From: Tragulus kanchil
Lineage: Eukaryota; Chordata; Mammalia; Artiodactyla; Tragulidae
DNA: 64,000 nt
Assembly (NCBI GenBank): GCA_022376925.1
Contig: JAIOJX010000028.1
Coordinates: 73,683,001 to 73,747,000, forward strand
Direction: 5' to 3'
The position numbers and the translations under genes were made by a program. Under the pieces are notes generated by a model. That model had not been told where the DNA came from. It saw nothing but the letters and a program-made list of their open reading frames with translations, and did no database searches. Of this stretch, positions 49,687 to 61,800 are shown piece by piece. Each line of letters opens with the position of its first letter. The first letter of the stretch is position 1.

Positions 49687-50820
49687 CTTGAAAGTTGTCA
49701 CTTCTGTCCTTACAACAAGAGCAAAATGAACAAACTGAAAATCAATGGTTTTGCTTGGACTCATCAGAGACTTTTTCCAGGAAGAAAATCTCCACCCTAA
49801 AATCTGGAAAGACAAGTGAATACAGAGAATCACTGCTGAGACCTGTTTACCTGAAGCAGAAACCACTGAAACTATAAATGTCAGTGAACCTCATAAACAT
49901 ATATGAACATAAATTTCATAAACATATAGAACATATATATGGTCATTTTGATACACTGCTGAGTGTGAATCAGCATGAGAGTGAGAAACTCCTGAAGATT
50001 TGCAGTCTTTTTGTTTGTTTGTTTGTTTGTTTTTTAATTTATTTTTATTCTTTATTTTAAAGGTTTTACAGAGTTTTGTTGTTCACATACATGTAATGAT
50101 TTGCAGTCTTGAGTGAGGGTTCAATGTACAATTTGGGGGCCTTCACCTCTAAAAACTCCAGTAGGTTCTCTTGGTGAAGAGCCAAGAAAAATATTCTCAT
50201 AGTTTTGACAAAAATAGGTGAAGAGTAATCATTATGAAGTATATCCAAACAGTCTCTATAACAAAGATCTATTTTCAGGGGAAAAGATTTTTCTCAGAAT
50301 TTACTCCATCTGAAGTAAGAGCACTGATCTTTCTCCTGCCACCTCCAGCCTTATTGTCTTATTTAGGAAGAGAGAAAGCAGAGAAACACCGTGAAGATCA
50401 GAGTCACCACAGTGAAGGACAAAGACATGTTTAAAATATGAGATCTTATCATAGGATTAAAGAATAACTGGACTTCCCTGGTGGCCCAGTGGTGAAGAGT
50501 CCACCTGTCAATGCAGGAGACAAGGATTCCATCCCTGACCCTGGAAGATCCCACATGCCCAAGGAACAATTAAGCCCGTATAACAAAATTACTGTGCCTG
50601 TGCTCTAGAGTTGGAGAGCTGCCACTACTGAAGCCCATGGGTACTAGAGGCTGTGCTCCACAACAAGAGAAACCATGACAATGAGAGTCCGCACACCACA
50701 ACTAGAGAGTAGGTCTTGCTGCTGTAACTAGAGAAAAGCTTGCATAGCAACAAAGACCCAGCAGAGTCAAGAATGAATAAATAATTAAAAAAAAAAAATA
50801 CTTCTACTACTACACATTAT

Positions 50821-53125
50821 TACCCTACAAACAGGACTCAGTATATAACTGGAAACACACAGATAAAAGAACTGCAAAACAAAGACTCTCTGAGGAAGAG
50901 TACTTTAAAAAACCCAAAGTCAACAGGGAGAAGGAAAAACACATTAGAGAAATCTGAAGACTTTAGCACATACACTTACAACAAATATTGCATAGCACCC
51001 AAATCCTCAACTCATCAACATAAAAATTCACACTAAAGGCTTCTTTGCCTCTGTTTCCACAATGGTCACTTTTCAAAAAAAGAAAATTATATGTATATAT
51101 ATATATGGGATGCTGAGAGGAAAGAAAGACAACAGTCTCCAGAGACATAGCAAGTATCAGAACTAGACTCATGACAGAGGTGTTGGAATTATCAGACATA
51201 AATTTTAAAATGACTATGATGAATGTATTAGAAACACTAAAGGAAAAAGTAGACAATGAATGGCTGGCAACAAGTAATGTAAGCAGAGAGATGGAAAATT
51301 TTAAAAAGACTCAAAGAGTCAAAACCATTATAACAGAACTGAAGAGTACCTTTGGGCTCATCAGTAGACCGAACACAGTCTAGGAAATAAGCAATGAGTC
51401 AATATATAGGTCAATAGAGACTTCCCAAAGGGAAATGCGAAAGGAAAAGATAATGACAAAAATAGAACAGGATATCCAAGAAAAACGAAAACAAAAACAA
51501 AACTGTACCTTGTCAGATTATCTTTAAACTGCAGAAAATAAAAGACAGAGGAAATCTTGATTAAAGTGAGAGGAAGTTTTACCTACAGAGGAAAAATAAT
51601 ATAGAGATATGGATTATAGTGAGCTCTTTAGAAATTATGCAAGCAAGGAGAAAGTGAAATGTAATGTTAAAAAGTGTTAAAAGATACAACCACCAACCTC
51701 AAATTCTATGTCCAGTGAAACTATCTTTCACAAATAAAAGAGAAATAGACTCTATCAGAAAAACAAAAATTGAAGGAATTCACCACCATCATCTACTCTG
51801 TAAGAACTGTTAAAAAAATTTTTTAGGGCGAAGGAAAATGATAATAGGTCAGAAACTCACATCTGTATAAAGGAAGAGCATTAGAAAAGAAATACAGTAA
51901 AATAAAATCTTTCTGATTCTTAATGATCTAAAACATAGCTGTTTAAAGTAAGAATAGTCACAATTTATTGGGTGATACCCTACAAAGACTCAGATATAAC
52001 TGGAAACACACAGATAAAAGAACTGCAAAACAAAGACTCTCTGAGGAAGAGTACTTTAAAAAACCCAAAGTCAACAGGGAGAAGGAAAAACACATTAGAG
52101 AAATCTGAAGACTTTAGCACATACACTTACAACAAATATTGCATAGCACCCAAATCCTCAACTCATCAACATAAAAATTCACACTAAAGGCTTCTTTGCC
52201 TCTGTTTCCACAATGGTCACTTTTCAAAAAAAGAAAATTATATGTATATATATATATGGGATGCTGAGAGGAAAGAAAGACAACAGTCTCCAGAGACATA
52301 GCAAGTATCAGAACTAGACTCATGACAGAGGTGTTGGAATTATCAGACATAAATTTTAAAATGACTATGATGAATGTATTAGAAACACTAAAGGAAAAAG
52401 TAGACAATGAATGGCTGGCAACAAGTAATGTAAGCAGAGAGATGGAAAATTTTAAAAAGACTCAAAGAGTCAAAACCATTATAACAGAACTGAAGAGTAC
52501 CTTTGGGCTCATCAGTAGACCGAACACAGTCTAGGAAATAAGCAATGAGTCAATATATAGGTCAATAGAGACTTCCCAAAGGGAAATGCGAAAGGAAAAG
52601 ATAATGACAAAAATAGAACAGGATATCCAAGAAAACGAAAACAAAAACAAAACTGTACCTTGTCAGATTATCTTTAAACTGCAGAAAATAAAAGACAGAG
52701 GAAATCTTGATTAAAGTGAGAGGAAGTTTTACCTACAGAGGAAAAATAATATAGAGATATGGATTATAGTGAGCTCTTTAGAAATTATGCAAGCAAGGAG
52801 AAAGTGAAATGTAATGTTAAAAAGTGTTAAAAGATACAACCACCAACCTCAAATTCTATGTCCAGTGAAACTATCTTTCACAAATAAAAGAGAAATAGAC
52901 TCTATCAGAAAAACAAAAATTGAAGGAATTCACCACCATCATCTACTCTGTAAGAACTGTTAAAAAAATTTTTAGGGCGAAGGAAAATGATAATAGGTCA
53001 GAAACTCACATCTGTATAAAGGAAGAGCATTAGAAAAGAAATACAGTAAAATAAAATCTTTCTGATTCTTAATGATCTAAAACATAGCTGTTTAAAGTAA
53101 GAATAGTCACAATTTATTGGGTGAT
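50821..53125. repeat. Duplication block 19 (period 1149-1155)
   Basis: Copy A 50821-51976 and copy B 51976-53125. Copy B's first ~25 bases are degraded. Later differences are A-run and T-run lengths (agaaaaacg versus agaaaacg, atttttt versus attttt before agggcg). Confidence 0.93.
51160..51976 (+). mobile_element. HAL1/L1-like ORF1 fragment (second copy at 52311-53125)
   Basis: A 70-codon remnant at 51171-51383 (VLELSDINFKMTMMNVLETL, then VSREMENFKKTQR) resembles the coiled-coil region of HAL1/L1 ORF1. Downstream are ccaacctcaaattctatgtc and ctttcacaaataaaagagaa, typical of the HAL1 3' part. Stops and shifts prevent any product. Family is likely HAL1, not certain. Confidence 0.6.
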
Positions 53126-55080
53126 TATAGAATTTGGACAAGTAAAATGAATGACAGCAATGTCACAAAGGATTAAAGGGAGCAACTGAGCATACTTTGT
53201 TATAAGGCTCCTTCACTACAAGTGAAGCAATAGTGTTATTTGAAGCTGGTACTAATTAAAAATTTATGTTATAAACTCTAGTGCATGTGTGCTATGTTGC
53301 TTCATTTGTGTCCAACTCTTTGAAACCCTATAGACTATAGCCTTCCAGGCTCTTCTCTCCATGGGGATTCTCCAGGCAAGGGTTGCTGTGCCCTCCTCCA
53401 TAGGATCTTCTGTCCCAGGGATTGAACCAGTGGTTCTTAAATTTCCTGAATTAACAAAGACTGGCTTCGTTGACAACAGGGGGAAAGAGCGGTGACACAG
53501 TCATAGAGTGGGGATCAAGGGGCTAGACACCTCTGAGAGGTGCTAGCAACAATTGTCTCCAGAGGTGGAGCTAAGATGGCGGCGTAGAAGGACATGCTCT
53601 CATCTCTCCTGCAAAATCACCTGAATTACAATAAGTTCCTGAAAAACCATGGACAGGAGGAGGTTAGATCCGATCACAAAAAAGATACGCCACATTGAAG
53701 AGCAAAGGAGAAGTCACAACAAGATGGTAGGAGGGGCGTGATCACACTTTAAAAAGTCAAACCTCCTACTTGCCAGAGAGGCTGGGTGGGCCAAATACAC
53801 AAAGCCTGTTGCAAATCAAGACCGGGAAAGGAGCAGTGACTCAACCAGAGTCCTCAGAAAGATGGCCTACCCTTTGAAGGAAGTTTTACCTACAGAGGAA
53901 AAATAATATAGAGATATGGATTATAGTGACTCTTTAGAAATTATGCAAGCAAGGAGAAAGTGAAATGTAATGTTAAAAAGTGTTAAAAGATACAACCACC
54001 AACCTCAAATTCTATGTCCAGTGAAACTATCTTTCACAAATAAAAGAGAAATAGACTCTATCAGAAAAACAAAAATTGAAGGAATTCACCACCATCATCT
54101 ACTCTGTAAGAACTGTTAAAAAAATTTTTTAGGGCGAAGGAAAATGATAATAGGTCAGAAACTCACATCTGTATAAAGGAAGAGCATTAGAAAAGAAATA
54201 CAGTAAAATAAAATCTTTCTGATTCTTAATGATCTAAAACATAGCTGTTTAAAGTAAGAATAGTCACAATTTATTGGGTGATTATAGAATTTGGACAAGT
54301 AAAATGAATGACAGCAATGTCACAAAGGATTAAAGGGAGCAACTGAGCATACTTTGTTATAAGGCTCCTTCACTACAAGTGAAGCAATAGTGTTATTTGA
54401 AGCTGGTACTAATTAAAAATTTATGTTATAAACTCTAGTGCATGTGTGCTATGTTGCTTCATTTGTGTCCAACTCTTTGAAACCCTATAGACTATAGCCT
54501 TCCAGGCTCTTCTCTCCATGGGGATTCTCCAGGCAAGGGTTGCTGTGCCCTCCTCCATAGGATCTTCTGTCCCAGGGATTGAACCAGTGGTTCTTAAATT
54601 TCCTGAATTAACAAAGACTGGCTTCGTTGACAACAGGGGGAAAGAGCGGTGACACAGTCATAGAGTGGGGATCAAGGGGCTAGACACCTCTGAGAGGTGC
54701 TAGCAACAATTGTCTCCAGAGGTGGAGCTAAGATGGCGGCGTAGAAGGACATGCTCTCATCTCTCCTGCAAAATCACCTGAATTACAATAAGTTCCTGAA
54801 AAACCATGGACAGGAGGAGGTTAGATCCGATCACAAAAAAGATACGCCACATTGAAGAGCAAAGGAGAAGTCACAACAAGATGGTAGGAGGGGCGTGATC
54901 ACACTTTAAAAAGTCAAACCTCCTACTTGCCAGAGAGGCTGGGTGGGCCAAATACACAAAGCCTGTTGCAAATCAAGACCCGGGAAAGGAGCAGTGACTG
55001 AAACCAGACCTGCTTTAGAGGATCCAAGCGCTCCTTAAACCAGAAGTGCCCTTGAGCAGTCCTCAGAAAGATGGCACTCA
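52721..55080. repeat. Duplication block 20 (period 1157)
   Basis: Copy A 52721-53881 and copy B from 53878 to about 55080. The end of copy A is compressed: after gagcagtgact it lacks about 60 bases that copy B has, and resumes at tcctcagaaagatggc. Other differences: agaccggg versus agacccggg, and gtgagctc versus gtgactc. The pair duplicates the first 320 bases of the L1. Confidence 0.92.
53281..53431 (-). mobile_element. Partial Bov-tA, minus (second copy at 54438-54588)
   Basis: The run gcttcatttgtgtccaactc, actatagccttccaggctc, tccatggggattctccaggc and cccagggattgaaccag is a Bov-tA tail plus part of the head. It stops without the usual final head sequence. The minus ORF here is a shadow. 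Confidence 0.85.
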
Positions 55081-57910
55081 ATTCCATTTGAAGGAGGTTA
55101 TCATTAACCTGATCATAGAGTCGCCTAGTAGGACTAGAGACTCTGTGTGCACCGAGATCCAGCAGAGGGGAGTGGTGATCCTGCATGAGACTGAGCCAGA
55201 CTCACCTCTGAGTAGTCTGATGTCTCCCAAAGTGGCAGGGGTCGTAGGTGGCCTGCAGCAGGGTCGGGGACAACACGGAAGTGCTTCTCATAGAGTGTGT
55301 GGGAATAAATCCTTTGTGAGAGAAACGCCATTACCCCTACTGTAGTTTGACTGTAGGTCAAACTACAGGGAGGGAATTTAGCTCCACCCAGCAACAAGGG
55401 GATCTGGATTAAGGATTCAGAAACTACCAGGGCCAACCAGGGCGGGCCTTTTAGTTCTGGAACAGGCAGAAATAAACAAGCAGTGAAAGAGGGCTTCAGA
55501 TCCAGCCACTGCCAGAGGCAAGAAAAAGACTGAAAATTCCTGAATAGTCAGGAAGAGGCAGAAAAACATAAACATTCACTATTTTCCTCTTTTGTCTGGA
55601 GTTGGAGTTACTGCTGGATTTTTTAAATTTCATTTTATTTTTTATACTTTTTTATTGCTTTTTTCTTTTCTTTTCTTCTTTCACTCATTTTCCTCCCCTT
55701 TTTCCAAACCCTCTCAGCCCCTCTCCCTATTTTTTTGTATGTTTGTTTCCTCCATTGAATTCTATTGAAGCTACTAATCTTATCAGTAAGACTGAATATA
55801 TTCAAGTTTACATAATTTTTTTTAAAAAAACACACCTTTTATATTGGTATATACTTCTGGTTCCACATTGGCCTTTTATGGTTCTGTGGGAATTTTGTTT
55901 GTTTTTATTGTTTTGCTTTGTTTTTCTATATTTTCTATATACTTATCTCTGTTTTAATTTTTAATTTTTTAATATGTATTACTACTTCCTCTACAACTAT
56001 TTCTTTGTTTTCTCTGATGTTCTTTTCCTACAGCACTAAACTCTAATACATACAAATCATTATCTCCCTATATTTAACTTTGCAGCATTATTCTATATTT
56101 CTCCTCTATACTCCCTCTCTCTTTTTCCCTTTCCCCACCATATTTATTACTATGTTTTGTCTTCATTGCCTTATCATCAACTGGGACCCTGCTCTAGCAT
56201 CATTCTTCAATTTGTGCTCTAGTTAGTTTGATTATTAACTGGTAGATATCATTCTTAGTTTTCTCTATTCACCATGCTAACGTATTGTACTGTATTTTTT
56301 GTTGGAGTGTTTGGGTTATGTTATGGCTGTATATGTTTGTGTGTATAAATCAGTATGCTAGATAGTATTTGCATAATATTTTAATTGTCATTTGTCAAAG
56401 GTATACCTTCTGTTTCTCATTCGCATGTATACGTTTTAAAACCATTTAATGCCATAAGAAACCAGCTGTGAAATATTCATTCTCTGGTCAGGCAACAAGC
56501 CCAGGGGCTTTAGGGAGGGAGCACTGACTCCAAAACCCTACAATACCAGAGAACACCTAACACTGGGATGTAAAAAACGTCAAAAACCAAAAAAATGCCA
56601 GGGCGGGCCTTTTAGTTCTGGAACAGGCAGAAATAAACAAGCAGTGAAAGAGGGCTTCAGATCCAGCCACTGCCAGAGGCAAGAAAAAGACTGAAAATTC
56701 CTGAATAGTCAGGAAGAGGCAGAAAAACATAAACATTCACTATTTTCCTCTTTTGTCTGGAGTTGGAGTTACTGCTGGATTTTTTAAATTTCATTTTATT
56801 TTTTATACTTTTTTATTGCTTTTTTCTTTTCTTTTCTTCTTTCACTCATTTTCCTCCCCTTTTTCCAAACCCTCTCAGCCCCTCTCCCTATTTTTTTGTA
56901 TGTTTGTTTCCTCCATTGAATTCTATTGAAGCTACTAATCTTATCAGTAAGACTGAATATATTCAAGTTTACATAATTTTTTTTAAAAAAACACACCTTT
57001 TATATTGGTATATACTTCTGGTTCCACATTGGCCTTTTATGGTTCTGTGGGAATTTTGTTTGTTTTTATTGTTTTGCTTTGTTTTTCTATATTTTCTATA
57101 TACTTATCTCTGTTTTAATTTTTAATTTTTTAATATGTATTACTACTTCCTCTACAACTATTTCTTTGTTTTCTCTGATGTTCTTTTCCTACAGCACTAA
57201 ACTCTAATACATACAAATCATTATCTCCCTATATTTAACTTTGCAGCATTATTCTATATTTCTCCTCTATACTCCCTCTCTCGTTTTCCCTTTCCCCACC
57301 ATATTTATTACTATGTTTTGTCTTCATTGCCTTATCATCAACTGGGACCCTGCTCTAGCATCATTCTTCAATTTGTGCTCTAGTTAGTTTGATTATTAAC
57401 TGGTAGATATCATTCTTAGTTTTCTCTATTCACCATGCTAACGTATTGTACTGTATTTTTTGTTGGAGTGTTTGGGTTATGTTATGGCTGTATATGTTTG
57501 TGTGTATAAATCAGTATGCTAGATAGTATTTGCATAATATTTTAATTGTCATTTGTCAAAGGTATACCTTCTGTTTCTCATTCGCATGTATACGTTTTAA
57601 AACCATTTAATGCCATAAGAAACCAGCTGTGAAATATTCATTCTCTGGTCAGGCAACAAGCCCAGGGGCTTTAGGGAGGGAGCACTGACTCCAAAACCCT
57701 ACAATACCAGAGAACACCTAACACTAGAGAGCATTAAACAGTGAGAACTCCAACAAAGACAAACACTTGTACACAAGTCCTGACATCACCCAACCATCAC
57801 CATCACCCAGAATAAGACACCTCATCCAAACAACAAATACCGAAAGACGTAACTCAAAGTCTGAGGAAGGGGAACTACAAATGCTGTTAGTTAAAAAATT
57901 AATGATAACA
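54717..57910 (+). promoter_or_regulatory. L1 5' UTR / internal promoter region (inflated by assembly)
   Basis: It begins with ggtggagctaagatggcggc near 54721-54740. The aagatggcggc string (54730-54740) matches the YY1 site that sits at the start of mammalian L1 5' UTRs and sets the start position, which supports a true 5' end. A pyrimidine-rich central part (55600-56440) holds open frames such as 55602-55964 that are only low-complexity. A 12-bp hairpin (ctgtagtttgac at 55340-55351, gtcaaactacag at 55357-55368) lies in it. Promoter activity is inferred from the family. Confidence 0.75.
55437..57725. repeat. Duplication block 21 (period 1161), inside the L1 5' UTR
   Basis: Copy A 55437-56564 and copy B 56598-57725, separated by a 33-base filler ending in aaaaaaatg. 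One substitution was seen (ctctcttttt versus ctctcgtttt, near 56119 and 57280). L1 promoters can hold true tandem monomers, but the period and filler match the other 20 blocks, so assembly is the better explanation. Confidence 0.9.
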
Positions 57911-58808
57911 ATGAAACGGCAGAGAAACACCACACAAGTGAAGAAACAATCTACAAACACACAAATTCAAATAAACAAAGAAGAATTAGACAAACTCTCT
58001 GAAAGCGAGTTCAGAAGAATAATAGTAAAGACGATCCAAAACACATAAAACAGAATTTTAGAGAGATTGAAAGTATCAACCAACACACTGAATAAAGAAA
58101 TACAAGAACTTAACAGAAAACAGAGACAAACAACTCATTTGCTGAACTTAAAAACACTGTAGAAAGAATCAAGAGCAGAGTGTCTGAGACAGAAGACTGG
58201 ATAAGTGAGCTGGAAGATAGAATGGTGGAAGTAACTGCTGAAAAACAGAATCAAGTTCAAAGAACAAAAAGAGCAGAGGATAGCCTCAGAGACCTCTGGG
58301 ATAACATCAAATGCACCAATATTCAAATTATAGGGGTTCCAGAAGAAGAAGAAAAAAGAAAGGATATGAGAAAATTTTTCAAGAGATTATAGTTGAAAAT
58401 TTTCCCAACATGGGAAAAGAAATAGTCAATCAAGTCCAAGAAATGCAAAGAGTACCATGCAAAATAAACCTGAGAAGAAACACACCAAGACTCATATTAA
58501 TGAAGCTAACACAAATTAAACACAAAGACAGAATTCTCAAAGCAGCAAGGGAAAAGCAACTAGTGACATACAAGGAAAAGCCCATACGTTTAACAGCTGA
58601 TCTTTCAACAGAAACTCTTCAGGCCAAAAGGGAATGGCAAGACACGTTTAAAGCTCTGAAACAGAATAATCTTCAACCAGGAATCCTCTACCCTGCAAGG
58701 ATCTCAGTCAAAATAGGTGGAGAAATCAAAAGCTTTACAGACAAGCAAAAATTAAAAGAATTTAGTCACACCAAACCAGCCTTACAAGTGTTAAAGGGAC
58801 TTATATAG
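57911..58808 (+). pseudogene. L1 ORF1p pseudogene
   Basis: ORF1p is the L1 RNA-binding trimeric protein, which packages L1 RNA in the cytoplasm. The likely start is the ATG at 57911 (MKRQRNTTQVKKQ), typical of artiodactyl ORF1. The frame stops at 58046-58048 after SEFRRIIVKTIQ. The coiled-coil then continues in another frame (SETEDWISELEDRMVEVTAE, 58180-58392), reaching the RRM signature NIQIIGVPEEEE. After a second shift near 58380, the last part is intact to 58808 (VENFPNM, ILKAAREKQLVTYKEKPIRL, then ETLQAKREWQDTFKAL and the C-terminal domain). About 299 codons in all, near the normal family length. One stop and two frameshifts make it non-functional. Confidence 0.92.
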
Positions 58809-58862
58809 ACAACAAGTATAAGAAAAGAAGATCTACGAAACAAAGCCATCATAACAGCTAAG

Positions 58863-61800
58863 ATGACAATAGTATCATTTGTATCAGTAATTACTTTGAA
58901 TGTAAATGGACTAAATGCCCCAACCAAAAGACACCGAGTGGCTGAATGGACTCAAAAACACGACCCATACATATGCTGCCTCCAGGAAACTCACTTCAGA
59001 CCTAGAGACACTCATAGACTGAAAGTGAGAGGCTGGAAAAAGATATTCCATGCAAATGGAAATCAAAAGAAAGCTGGAGTAGCAATCCTCATATCAGACA
59101 AAATAGACTTTAAAGAAGATTCGAAGAGACAAGGCAGAACACTACATAATGACAAGGGATTGATTGAAGAGGAAGACATAACAATCCTAAATATCTGTGT
59201 ACCCAACACAGGAGCACACCAATACATAAGACAAATACTTTCAGACATAAAAGAAGACATCAACAATAATGCAACAATAGTAGAACACTGTAACACTCTT
59301 CTCACACCAATGGACAGATCATCAAAACAGAAAATTAATACAGAAACACAAGCCTTAAATGCCACACTAGAAGAGATGGACCTCACGGATATCATTAGGA
59401 CCCTCCATCCAAAAGCAGAAGAATACACTTTCTTCTCAAGTGCTCATGGAACATTCTCCAGGATAGACCATATCTTGGGCCACAAATCAAACCTCAGTCA
59501 ATTCAAGGAAACTGAAATTATATCAGCCATCTTCTCTGACCGCAGGAAAAAAACCCGCTAAAAGTACAAACACATGGAGATTAAACAACACATACCTAAA
59601 AAACAGATTACCGAGCAAATAAAAGGAGAAATTTAAAAATTCCTAGAAGAAAACAACAAGGAACACACGACCATGCAAAACCTATGGGAAACCGCAAAAG
59701 CAGTTCTAAGAGGGAAGTTTATAGCAGTACAATCCTACCTCAAGAAACTAGGAAAATCTCAAACAGACGACCTAACCCTAAGCTTAAAACAATTGGAGAA
59801 AGAACAAAAACACCCCGAAGTTAGCAGAAGAAGAGAAATCACAAAGATCAGAGCAGAAATAAATGAGAAAGAAATGAAAGAAACAATAGTAAAGATAAAT
59901 AAAACAAAAAGCTGGTTCTTTGAAAAGGTAAATAAAATCGACACACCACTGGCCAGACTCATCAAGAAAAAGAGAGAGAAGAACCAAATCCACAAAATCA
60001 AAAAAGAAAAAGGAGAGATTACAACAGATAACGCAGAAACCCAAAGGATTCTAAGAGACTATTATGAACAGCTATATGGCAACAAACTGGACAACCTGGA
60101 AGAAATGGACAGTTTCTTTGAGAAGACAAATCTCCCAAGACTCAACCAGGAAGAAATAGAAACTATGAACAACACAATCAGAAGCTCAGAAATCGAATTT
60201 GTGATCAAAAGTCTACCCAAAAATAAAAGCCCAGGGTCAGATGGCTTCACAGTTGAATTCTACCAAACATTTAAAGAAGAGCTAATGCCTGTCCTTCTAA
60301 AACTCTTTCAAAAAATTGAACAGGAAGGAACACTTCCAAACACATTCTTTGAGGCCACCATCACCCTGACACCTAAGCCAGGCAAAGACAACACAAAGAA
60401 AGAAAATTATAGGCCAATTTCACGGATGAATCTAGATGCCAAAATCCTCAACAAAATCCTAGCAAACAGAATTAAACATCACATCAAAAAACTCATACTG
60501 GGCTTCCCCTGGTGGTCCAGTGGATAAGGACACCACCTTGCAGTGCAAGGGGCGCTGGTTTGAGCCCTGGCCTGGGAAGATCCCACGTGCCGCGGAGCGG
60601 CTAGACTGATGTGTCCAATCACCGAGCCAGAGCTCTGGAGCACATGTGCCCAGAGCCGGTGCTCTGCAATGACAGACGCCACCACGATGGGAGGCCCACA
60701 GGAGCCAAAGAACGAAGACTAATGAAAATGGAGAAATGAAAGACCAATAGAAGTGGCCCGCCCACTCCACTCCCTCCCCAACCCGATCCCCACCCAAAGT
60801 AAATAAAAAAAAAAAAAAAAAAACTCATACTTCATGAGAAAGTCGGGTTCATCCCAGGCATGCAGGGATTCTTCAATATCTGCAAATCAAGCAATGTGAT
60901 ACACCATATCAACAAATTGAGAGACAAAAGCCACATGATAATCTCAATAGATGCAGGAAAAGCCTTTGACAAAATTCAACACCTATTTATGACAAAAACT
61001 CTTCAAAACATGGGCATAGAAGGAACCTATCTCAACATAGTGAAAGCCATCTATGAGAAGCCCACAGCGAACATTATCCTCAATGGTGAAAAACTCAAAG
61101 CATTCCTTCTAAGATTAGGAATGAGACAAAGATGTCCACTTTCACCACTATTATTCAACATAGTCCTGGTAGTTCTAGCAACAGCAAGAAGAGAAGAAAA
61201 AGAAATAAAAGGAATCCAGACTGGAAAAGAAGAAGTCAAACTCTCTCTTTTTGCAGACAACATGATATTATACATAGAAAATCCCAAAGACACTATTGCA
61301 AAACCACTAGAACTAATCAACAAATTCAGCAAAGTTGTGGGATACAAAATCAATACATAGAAATACTTGCATTCCTATACACAAACAATCAAAAAACAGA
61401 AAAAGAGATCAAAGATGCAATCCCCGCAACCAAAAGAATAAAATATCTAGGAATAAACCTACCCAAAGAAACCAAAGAACTGTACACAGAAAATTACAAG
61501 ACACTCATAAGAGACATTAAAGAAGACTTGAACAGTTGGAGAGATATTCCATGTTCCTGGGTCAGAAGAACCAATATTGTGAAAATGACCATACTACCAA
61601 ATGTCATCTATAGATTCCATGCGATCCCTCTCAAACTACCAATGACATTCTTCACAGAACTAGACCAAAGAATAACACAGTTCATATGGAAACACAAAAG
61701 ACCTCGAATAGCCAAAGCAATCCTGAGGAAGAAGAATGGAGCTGGAGGGATCAGCCTCCCTAACTTCAGACTCTACTACAAAGCAACAGTCATCAATACA

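Larger units (their letters stand above)
48597..50773. repeat. Duplication block 18 (period 1087, clean junction)
   Basis: Copy A 48597-49686 and copy B 49684-50773 show no difference in my reading. The junction lies inside a SINE, which is cut at its tail in copy A and complete in copy B. Confidence 0.94.

Noticed and set aside
55602..55964. 120-codon hydrophobic ORF (and its copy at 56763) as a membrane protein
   Set aside because: It is a T-rich low-complexity part of the L1 5' UTR; the Phe/Leu content follows from base composition.
1..57725. Regular duplications as a CRISPR-like array, satellite or gene-amplification system
   Set aside because: Each unit is a different sequence present only twice, and only the spacing is regular. 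Nothing repeats across units.
55437..57725. True tandem monomers in the L1 promoter, as in some rodent L1s
   Set aside because: The period and the non-template filler match the other 20 blocks in unrelated sequence, so the assembly explanation covers it.
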